Positions 1-4,603 of a stretch of 6,051 nt of DNA are shown here, piece by piece. The translations under genes and the position numbers were made by a program. Position 1 is the first letter of the stretch; each line of letters starts with the position of its first letter. Under the pieces are notes generated by a model that was given only the letters and a program-made list of their open reading frames with translations, was not told where the DNA came from and ran no database searches. This DNA is from Rhodoluna limnophila (GTDB lineage: Bacteria; Actinomycetota; Actinomycetes; Actinomycetales; Microbacteriaceae): assembly GCA_943326655.2 (NCBI GenBank), contig CALPUC020000057.1, positions 1 through 6,051 of the forward strand, in the 5' to 3' direction.

Positions 1-1038
1 GCCGACAAGCATTCAACCGGTGGTGTTGGCGACAAGATCACGTTGCCACTGGCTCCTTTGGTTGCAGTCTTCGGCGTGGCCGTGCCACAGCTTTCGGGCC
101 GAGGGCTTGGCCACACCGGCGGCACACTGGACAAACTAGAAGCTGTGCCAGGTTGGCGAGCTTCGCTTTCGAACCAAGAGATGTTCGACCAACTGCAGGA
201 TGTTGGCGCGGTTATTTGCGCAGCTGGTTCAGGTTTGGCGCCTGCCGACAAAAAACTTTATGCACTTCGCGACGTGACCGGAACGGTTGAGGCGATTCCG
301 CTGATTGCGTCTTCGATTATGTCGAAGAAGATCGCCGAGGGGACCGGGGCACTTGTACTCGACGTCAAGGTCGGTTCAGGCGCATTCATGAAAGACTTCG
401 CCAGGGCCCAGGAACTTGCTCAGGTCATGGTTCAGATCGGGCAGGATGCTGGAGTAAAGGTTTCGGCACTGCTCACCGATATGTCGACTCCTCTCGGCCG
501 AAAGATTGGTAACTCGCTCGAGGTTGAGGAGTCGGTTGAGGTGCTGGCTGGTGGTGGACCAGCTGATGTGGTCGATTTGACCGTGATGCTGGCTGAAGAG
601 ATGCTTCGTCTTGCCGGCAAGACCGATTTTGATGTGCGTGCGGCACTGAATGATGGTCGCGCGATGGACAAGTGGAACGCGATGATTTCGGCGCAAGGGG
701 GAGATCCAAAGGCAGAGTTACCAAAGGCCAAGTTCTCTCACGTGGTTACTGCCGATTCAACAGGCGTTCTTTCCAAGCTAGATGCTCTCGCGGTTGGTGT
801 TGCCAGCTGGCGTCTAGGTGCCGGGCGCGCTCGCAAGGAAGACCCGGTTCAGTTTGGTGCAGGAATTGTTTTGAACAAGGTTCAGGGCGAATCGGTTACC
901 GCTGGTGAGACACTCATGACTCTTTACACAGATGACGAAGAGCGTTTTACTCGCGCTATGGAATCGCTTGATGGTGGCATAGAAATTGGCTCAAGCGCGG
1001 CTGAGCGCAAATTACTGCTCGGCCGGGTCGAGGGCTAA
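1..1038 (+). CDS. deoA: Thymidine/pyrimidine-nucleoside phosphorylase, 5' end missing
   Basis: This enzyme cleaves thymidine or deoxyuridine with phosphate to the free base and 2-deoxyribose-1-phosphate, a cytoplasmic pyrimidine salvage step. The frame is open from base 1, giving 345 residues, and starts inside the phosphate-binding motif KHSTGGVGD (visible residues 3-11). The family signature SGRGLGHTGGTLDKLE follows at 32-47. By spacing, visible H4, S5, R90, S105 and K109 match E. coli H85, S86, R171, S186 and K190, the known substrate-binding residues. That offset implies about 81 missing N-terminal residues and a full length near 426, normal for the family. A TTG at base 43 could be taken as a start, but it would cut off the KHSTGG motif, so the gene is truncated by the window edge, not broken. 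The C-terminal domain (about 250-345) is complete. The TAA stop overlaps the stop of convergent metZ. Whether thymidine or a broader range of pyrimidine nucleosides is used cannot be read from sequence. Confidence 0.95.
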   Translation, partial: ADKHSTGGVGDKITLPLAPLVAVFGVAVPQLSGRGLGHTGGTLDKLEAVPGWRASLSNQEMFDQLQDVGAVICAAGSGLAPADKKLYALRDVTGTVEAIPLIASSIMSKKIAEGTGALVLDVKVGSGAFMKDFARAQELAQVMVQIGQDAGVKVSALLTDMSTPLGRKIGNSLEVEESVEVLAGGGPADVVDLTVMLAEEMLRLAGKTDFDVRAALNDGRAMDKWNAMISAQGGDPKAELPKAKFSHVVTADSTGVLSKLDALAVGVASWRLGAGRARKEDPVQFGAGIVLNKVQGESVTAGETLMTLYTDDEERFTRAMESLDGGIEIGSSAAERKLLLGRVEG

Positions 1039-1050
1039 AACGCTTTAGCC
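1033..1050. terminator. Perfect inverted repeat over the deoA/metZ stop codons, possible bidirectional terminator
   Basis: GGCTAAA (1033-1039) and TTTAGCC (1044-1050) are perfect reverse complements around a 4-base loop, ACGC. The repeat contains both stop codons: TAA of deoA at 1036-1038 and TAG of metZ at 1037-1035. It reads as a hairpin in both directions. There is no U-tract after it on either strand, so it is not a canonical intrinsic terminator. U-less hairpins at convergent gene ends are common in actinobacteria, which is why I give it moderate weight. Confidence 0.45.
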
Positions 1051-2270
1051 AGAGCCTGTTGAAGGTCTTTTAGTAGGTCATCAACATTCTCAAGACCAAC
1101 CGAGATTCGCACAGTGCCGTCGGTGATGCCAGCCTTGGCTCGAACCTCTGGGCCAACTCGTTTGTGAGTTGTGGTGGCTGGGTGGGTGGCTAAAGACTTT
1201 GAGTCGCCGAGGTTATTCGAGATGTCAATCACCTGAAGTGCGTTCATGAACTTGAAGGTTTGCTCCGAGGTGGCGTCGAACGTGATGGCAACGGTTGAGC
1301 CACCGCCAGTCATTTGCCGTTTCGCAAGGTCGTAGTCTTTGTGACTTTTTAGGAATGGGTATCTCACCGATGAAACCTTCGGGTGTTTTTCCAGTGCTTC
1401 GGCAATTTGGAGTGCGCTCGAACTCATTCGTTCAACGCGCATGGTTAGTGTTTCAAGTGATTTGAGAAGCACCCAGGCGTTGAAGGCGCTCATCGAAGGG
1501 CCGGTGTGACGGATGAATGGCTTGAGCTGCTCGTTGATGTATTTCTCGCTGCCGAGCACTGCTCCGCCGAGAACTCGTCCCTGGCCGTCGATGTGTTTGG
1601 TGGCTGAATACATGATTACGTCGGCGCCAAGTTTCAGTGGGCTCTGGAGAACGGGTGACGCCATGACGTTATCCACGATGACGGTTGCTCCGACTTTGTG
1701 AGCAAGATCGGAAACCATTCGAATGTCTACGATTTCCATTAGCGGGTTGCTCGGGGTTTCTATAAACACCGCTTTGGTTGGTTTAGAGAGTGCTTCAGAC
1801 CAGGCGGCTGAATCGTTTCCCTCTACCAGAACGGTTTCGATGCCCCACTTCGGCAAGATCTCGGTGAGCACAACGTAGCAAGAGGAGAACATGGCCATCG
1901 ATGCCACCACGCGGTCGCCGGCTTCCACCAGGCAGGCAATCGACGCAAACATTGCGGCCATCCCAGAAGCGGTTGCCTTGCAAGCCTCAGCGCCTTCGAG
2001 TTCAGCTAGCCGGCGCTCAAACATCGCAACCGTTGGGTTGTCGAAGCGTGAGTAAAGGAAGTGATCGGTTTCATCCGCAAATGCTTCGGCTGCCTGCTCC
2101 GCCGAGTCGTAGGTGAAGCCTGAGGTAAGGAAGAGTGCTTCGCTAGTTTCGCCGAAGCCGCTTCGAGCAAGACCACCACGCACCGCTACCGTGTCTGGGT
2201 GCAGTTCCCAGTCGGCGGGCTTGCCGTCCACGGGCGCTTGATAGCCCCATGGGCGGTTACGTTTGGTCAT
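1035..2270 (-). CDS. metZ: O-succinylhomoserine sulfhydrylase (Cys/Met metabolism PLP enzyme)
   Basis: This is a PLP-dependent fold-type I enzyme making homocysteine from an activated homoserine and sulfide, in the direct-sulfhydrylation branch of methionine synthesis. At 411 residues it has normal family length. Visible motifs: GETSEALFLTSGF at 40-52, typical of MetZ; YSRFDNPT at 73-80, whose Y and R bind cofactor phosphate in the partner subunit; SGM at 102-104; ETPSNP at 171-176; D200, expected to pair with the pyridine nitrogen; and SATKHIDGQGR at 222-232, with K225 the Schiff-base lysine. HTGPSMSAFNAW follows downstream. The ATG at 2270 has no Shine-Dalgarno sequence but has a well-placed -10 box, so it is probably leaderless. 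The gene is monocistronic as far as seen: divergent from the SprT-like gene and convergent with deoA. O-acetylhomoserine as substrate, or cystathionine gamma-synthase activity, cannot be excluded from sequence, but the motifs favour MetZ. Confidence 0.93.
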   Translation of the reverse strand: MTKRNRPWGYQAPVDGKPADWELHPDTVAVRGGLARSGFGETSEALFLTSGFTYDSAEQAAEAFADETDHFLYSRFDNPTVAMFERRLAELEGAEACKATASGMAAMFASIACLVEAGDRVVASMAMFSSCYVVLTEILPKWGIETVLVEGNDSAAWSEALSKPTKAVFIETPSNPLMEIVDIRMVSDLAHKVGATVIVDNVMASPVLQSPLKLGADVIMYSATKHIDGQGRVLGGAVLGSEKYINEQLKPFIRHTGPSMSAFNAWVLLKSLETLTMRVERMSSSALQIAEALEKHPKVSSVRYPFLKSHKDYDLAKRQMTGGGSTVAITFDATSEQTFKFMNALQVIDISNNLGDSKSLATHPATTTHKRVGPEVRAKAGITDGTVRISVGLENVDDLLKDLQQALAKAF

Positions 2271-2276
2271 AGAAGA

Positions 2277-2282
2277 ATTTTA
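2277..2282 (-). promoter_or_regulatory. -10 box (TAAAAT) of a probable leaderless metZ promoter
   Basis: Read on the - strand, TAAAAT at 2282-2277 matches the sigma-70-type consensus TATAAT at five of six positions. It ends six bases before the metZ ATG, so transcription would begin at or next to the A of the start codon. No Shine-Dalgarno sequence lies upstream of that ATG, as expected for a leaderless mRNA, which is common in actinobacteria. I see no convincing -35 hexamer at 16-18 bp spacing. Confidence 0.4.
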
Positions 2283-2334
2283 GGCGAGGATTACCAACCG
2301 CTGATGCCTTCGCAACAATGTCTCGTTCTGCTTG

Positions 2335-2345
2335 TAACTTAGAGG
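2335..2345 (+). promoter_or_regulatory. Weak -10-like element and short-spaced ribosome binding site before the SprT-like gene
   Basis: TAACTT at 2335-2340 is a poor -10 match, and AGAGG at 2341-2345 is a partial Shine-Dalgarno only three bases before the ATG at 2349. An in-frame TAG at 2340-2342 rules out any earlier start. If TAACTT is the -10, the leader would be one or two bases and AGAGG would not serve as a ribosome site. Either reading is weak. The 78-bp gap to metZ (2271-2348) leaves little room for other control elements. Confidence 0.22.
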
Positions 2346-2348
2346 CGT

Positions 2349-3140
2349 ATGAGTTCGATAACAGCAATAGCCACCGGCCCCGATTCCTGGGACTTTTATT
2401 CTTCGGAACGGGATGTGTTTTTGGCATCCGGGGAACTCAAAGAATTTGATTTGAGTAAGGGTGTTTGCAGCTTTCAGTGGCAGCTGAGTGAATTCGATGG
2501 GGAAGAAGTTGAGTTTTCCGAAATCGCGACATTTGTGGCGAGTGACGTCATTTTTGGTCGAAAACTGCACCAGGTAAAAACTGCTGTTTACCTCCACGAC
2601 ACCACCGGCCGCTCGGCCTACGAGAGCGCTGGTTTTTTAGTCGGACGAGAATTCGGGGCTGGCGGAAAGCGGGCTGTTCGCCTGACCTGTGATCGATACG
2701 ACCTAGTTCGCAATCATTGTGAGGCTCTGATGGGAGAACACCTGGATCTCGAAGTTTGGAAGTTCGGTTTCGACAGTGCCAAAAAACGCCTCGGGGCTTG
2801 TCACTGGGACGACCATCGGCTCACCGTTTCACGCTATTTGGTAGACCTCCACACGCTAGATGAAATCGACCAGGTGATGAGGCACGAGATTGCTCACGCG
2901 CTCGCGGGTTCAAATGCCGGTCACGGGCCGAAATGGAAAAAGCTGGCAACGTCTATCGGTTACCGCCATAAAAAGATTTCCGGTGAACAAATTGGCGATG
3001 CCACCGCGAAGTTAATTGGCACCTGCCCCAGTGGGCATAAGGTCTACCGCCATCGCCGCCCGAAAACCGTCATGTCTTGTTCCCGTTGCTCGGGCAGTTT
3101 CGACCGCCGCTACCTGATTACCTGGGCTAGCCGCCAGTAG
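2349..3140 (+). CDS. SprT-like zinc metallopeptidase-domain protein with an unassigned N-terminal extension
   Basis: Residues about 117-263 form a SprT-like domain, the fold shared with SPRTN/Spartan proteases. The zinc motif HEIAH is at 179-183, with E180 as catalytic base. H192 in the GHGPKW segment (191-196) is the likely third zinc ligand. A C-terminal zinc ribbon follows: C226, H230, C244 and C247, then FDRRYLI. Actinobacterial relatives are, from memory, about 150-170 residues and begin near the helix seen here at 117-131. This protein has about 115 extra residues. The frame stays open, and there is no ATG, GTG or TTG between V63 and M128. A start at M128 has a nearby GAGG but would clip the first domain helix, so some extension (from M1 or V63) is likely real. 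I recognise nothing in residues 1-115. Substrate and role are unknown; DNA-protein crosslink repair is only an analogy to eukaryotic Spartan. The 3' end overlaps crtEb by 14 bp. Confidence 0.85.
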   Translation: MSSITAIATGPDSWDFYSSERDVFLASGELKEFDLSKGVCSFQWQLSEFDGEEVEFSEIATFVASDVIFGRKLHQVKTAVYLHDTTGRSAYESAGFLVGREFGAGGKRAVRLTCDRYDLVRNHCEALMGEHLDLEVWKFGFDSAKKRLGACHWDDHRLTVSRYLVDLHTLDEIDQVMRHEIAHALAGSNAGHGPKWKKLATSIGYRHKKISGEQIGDATAKLIGTCPSGHKVYRHRRPKTVMSCSRCSGSFDRRYLITWASRQ

Positions 3141-4005
3141 TGGCGATGTAGTTCACCACAAGTGTGACTACCATTCCCGCGAAGAAGTTGAGGTAGATGA
3201 ACTGCTTCCAACCCTTGTTTGCTGACTCACATTTGTCATCGGTGATATTCAAATGCGGAGTAAGTATTGCGATGTAAGGAATTGCGGCTATCGCGACGAG
3301 ATTGGCAGGCCAGCTCAGGGTAAGCAGATAAATTCCGGCCGCCACATACATAACTAGAGCCGCACGGGTGATAGTTCTAGCACCGAAGTAAGTGGCAATG
3401 CTGGCGATGCCGCCTTCGCGGTCGGCTTTGATGTCTTGAACTGCACCAAAAGCGTGAGAGGCCATTCCCCAGAGCATGAAGGCAGCCAGTATGGCAAGAA
3501 CTTTTGCATCAGCGAGAGTCACATCGGTCAACGCCAGAGCAAAAACCATGGGTCCGGCGAAGTGACTGGCCGAAGTAAGAGAGTCGAGCACCGGCTTTTC
3601 TTTGAAACGCAGGTACTTCGCTGAGTAGGCAACAACTGTGAACAACACTAGAGCGAGCCAGAACCCAGACTGCAGGTTGCCCACAAGCAAGAGGTAAGCC
3701 ACGAATGGTAAACAACTCAAGATTGCCGACCAAATTACCGTTCGATGCACGCTCTTTGGTAGCAGCGCGCCTTCAATTCCGCCCTTTCGGGGGTTCCGCA
3801 AATCACTTTCGTAGTCGAAGACATCGTTTATTCCATACATCAGTAGGTTGTAGGGAATCAGAAAGAAAAAGGTCCCCACAACCAAGGTGAGGTCGATGGT
3901 TCGCTCAACGAAAAGATAGGTAGCGGCGAAAGGAAAAGCGGTGTTCACCCAGGAGATCGGCCGAGACGACCAAAAGATGTAATTCAGTTTCTTTCCGAGA
4001 GTCAC
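3127..4005 (-). CDS. crtEb: Lycopene elongase (UbiA-family C50 carotenoid prenyltransferase)
   Basis: This integral-membrane prenyltransferase is expected to add dimethylallyl units to both ends of lycopene, giving the C50 carotenoid flavuxanthin or a close relative. The 292 residues carry both Asp-rich UbiA motifs that bind Mg-diphosphate: NDVFDYESD at 60-68 and DIKADREGG at 191-199. The N-terminal SSRPISWVNTAFPF (13-26) is typical of the CrtEb/LbtB branch and separates it from menaquinone or heme prenyltransferases. About eight or nine hydrophobic segments span the protein, with polar loops around both motifs. The start is GTG at 4005, overlapping the crtYf stop as GTGA; no longer start exists in frame, and the N-terminus fits the family. 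It is the last gene of the crt run, directly after the cyclase subunits it works with. The 3' end overlaps the convergent SprT-like gene by 14 bp. Function rests on motifs plus context, and together these are strong. Confidence 0.92.
   Translation of the reverse strand: MTLGKKLNYIFWSSRPISWVNTAFPFAATYLFVERTIDLTLVVGTFFFLIPYNLLMYGINDVFDYESDLRNPRKGGIEGALLPKSVHRTVIWSAILSCLPFVAYLLLVGNLQSGFWLALVLFTVVAYSAKYLRFKEKPVLDSLTSASHFAGPMVFALALTDVTLADAKVLAILAAFMLWGMASHAFGAVQDIKADREGGIASIATYFGARTITRAALVMYVAAGIYLLTLSWPANLVAIAAIPYIAILTPHLNITDDKCESANKGWKQFIYLNFFAGMVVTLVVNYIATTGG
3132..3145. repeat. Short inverted repeat over the SprT-like stop codon, inside the overlap with crtEb
   Basis: CGCCA (3132-3136) and TGGCG (3141-3145) are perfect reverse complements around the loop GTAG, which contains the SprT-like stop TAG (3138-3140). 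The crtEb stop (TAG, 3129-3127) lies just outside, in the palindrome GCTAGC (3126-3131). A 5-bp stem without a U-tract is a weak terminator candidate and could arise by chance. Its position at the end of two convergent genes is why I list it. Confidence 0.28.
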
Positions 4006-4286
4006 TCCTTGTTCACCGCCTTCCAGATTGCTGGAACCAGAAGCACTGCCACCACCGTGTAAGCGAAGTCTTCGATCGGCACCACTCCAACGTAGATGCC
4101 CATGAGCTTGGTGGCGTCGTAGTCGACGATTCCGGCCAGGATGATCAGGTTGTCGAAAACCGCTGTGAGAATTAGCATCGGTAGCAACACGATAGGTGTG
4201 GTGAAGCAGCGGAAGCGGCTCTTGATTACCCAGGTGGCGATTCCAGCGATCACCAGAAAAATCAGGGTCATATCTCCGTAGGTCAT
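4002..4286 (-). CDS. crtYf: C50 carotenoid cyclase subunit, lycopene cyclase domain (CrtYf type)
   Basis: This is one half of a heterodimeric membrane cyclase that closes the end rings of the C50 carotenoid made by CrtEb. The 94-residue protein has about three hydrophobic segments (7-21, 30-53, 66-90). It carries the conserved acidic features of the small lycopene-cyclase domain: D45-N46 after the second segment start, and PIEDFAY at 70-76. The ATG at 4286 overlaps the crtYe stop as ATGA and has a GGAG six bases upstream, so this start is better than the internal ATG at codon 6. It lies second to last in the crt run, downstream of its partner, as in the C. glutamicum order crtI-crtYe-crtYf-crtEb. 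Ring type (epsilon, gamma or beta) cannot be predicted from these motifs; the f label follows gene order, and sarcinaxanthin-type names (crtYh) are equally possible. Confidence 0.88.
   Translation of the reverse strand: MTYGDMTLIFLVIAGIATWVIKSRFRCFTTPIVLLPMLILTAVFDNLIILAGIVDYDATKLMGIYVGVVPIEDFAYTVVAVLLVPAIWKAVNKE
4005..4010 (-). promoter_or_regulatory. Shine-Dalgarno AAGGAG fused to the crtEb start codon
   Basis: On the - strand the sequence AAGGAGTGA holds, in nine bases, a strong Shine-Dalgarno (AAGGAG, 4010-4005), the crtEb GTG start (4005-4003) and the crtYf TGA stop (4004-4002). The spacing from Shine-Dalgarno to start is effectively zero, far below the usual 5-9 bases. Normal initiation from it is therefore unlikely, and re-initiation by ribosomes that have just ended crtYf is the better explanation. 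Confidence 0.4.
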
Positions 4287-4603
4287 TTTTTGCTCCGGTT
4301 CAACAGAAGCGGAAGCCAGTTGGCGATGATCAGCGTTGAGTAGCAGAGCACCGCTAGAAAGAACAGTTCCTCAATCGGGAAATCCGGAGCGAGCATTAGG
4401 CCCGAAAGGTAGGGTGAGTCGCCTTTGAAGAAGACACCCAGGAAGATTCCGGTGAAGTCCCAAGCTACAAAAAGTAGGTAGGGAAGGCCGGTAGCCAAAA
4501 GAGCGGCCTTCGGGTTTTTAGCGAAAGCGAGTTTGTGCCTTCTGTCCAATGCCCCCAGCCCGGCCAGTGAAATAGCCAAGGTTAGGAGGTAGAGGAAATT
4601 CAC
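4283..4603 (-). CDS. crtYe: C50 carotenoid cyclase subunit, lycopene cyclase domain (CrtYe type)
   Basis: This is the partner half of the heterodimeric C50 carotenoid cyclase. From the GTG at 4603 it is 106 residues, with about three hydrophobic segments (3-19, 34-58, 80-99). It has the acidic W48-D49 pair and PIEELFF at 76-82, which parallels PIEDFAY in CrtYf; the two subunits are related halves of one ancestral domain pair, as known for the bifunctional cyclases of other organisms. I chose the GTG because it overlaps the crtI stop as GTGA, the same join as at the other two junctions, and puts a hydrophobic segment right at the N-terminus as in relatives. A TTG at 4618 would add five residues (overlapping crtI by 19 bp) and has no ribosome site. 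The Shine-Dalgarno before the GTG is also poor (GGA about 11 bases upstream), so coupling to crtI translation is likely. Confidence 0.87.
   Translation of the reverse strand: MNFLYLLTLAISLAGLGALDRRHKLAFAKNPKAALLATGLPYLLFVAWDFTGIFLGVFFKGDSPYLSGLMLAPDFPIEELFFLAVLCYSTLIIANWLPLLLNRSKK
4293..4296 (-). promoter_or_regulatory. Ribosome binding site of crtYf
   Basis: GGAG on the - strand lies six bases before the ATG at 4286, within the end of crtYe. It is the best-spaced Shine-Dalgarno in the crt run and settles the crtYf start on the overlapping ATG rather than the second ATG five codons later. Confidence 0.6.

Noticed and set aside
376..731. Several - strand open frames inside deoA
   Set aside because: They overlap each other and lie within a gene with an unambiguous signature and active-site residues. 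None has a recognisable product.
2271..2348. Riboswitch or attenuator in the divergent intergenic region
   Set aside because: Only 78 bases are available, the metZ promoter appears to leave no leader, and I see no convincing stem structures there.
2280..2597. 105-codon open frame on the - strand upstream of metZ
   Set aside because: It covers the divergent intergenic region and the 5' part of the SprT-like gene, its product resembles nothing, and it would run through the metZ promoter. The only reason to keep it in mind is that the SprT-like N-terminal extension it overlaps is itself unassigned.
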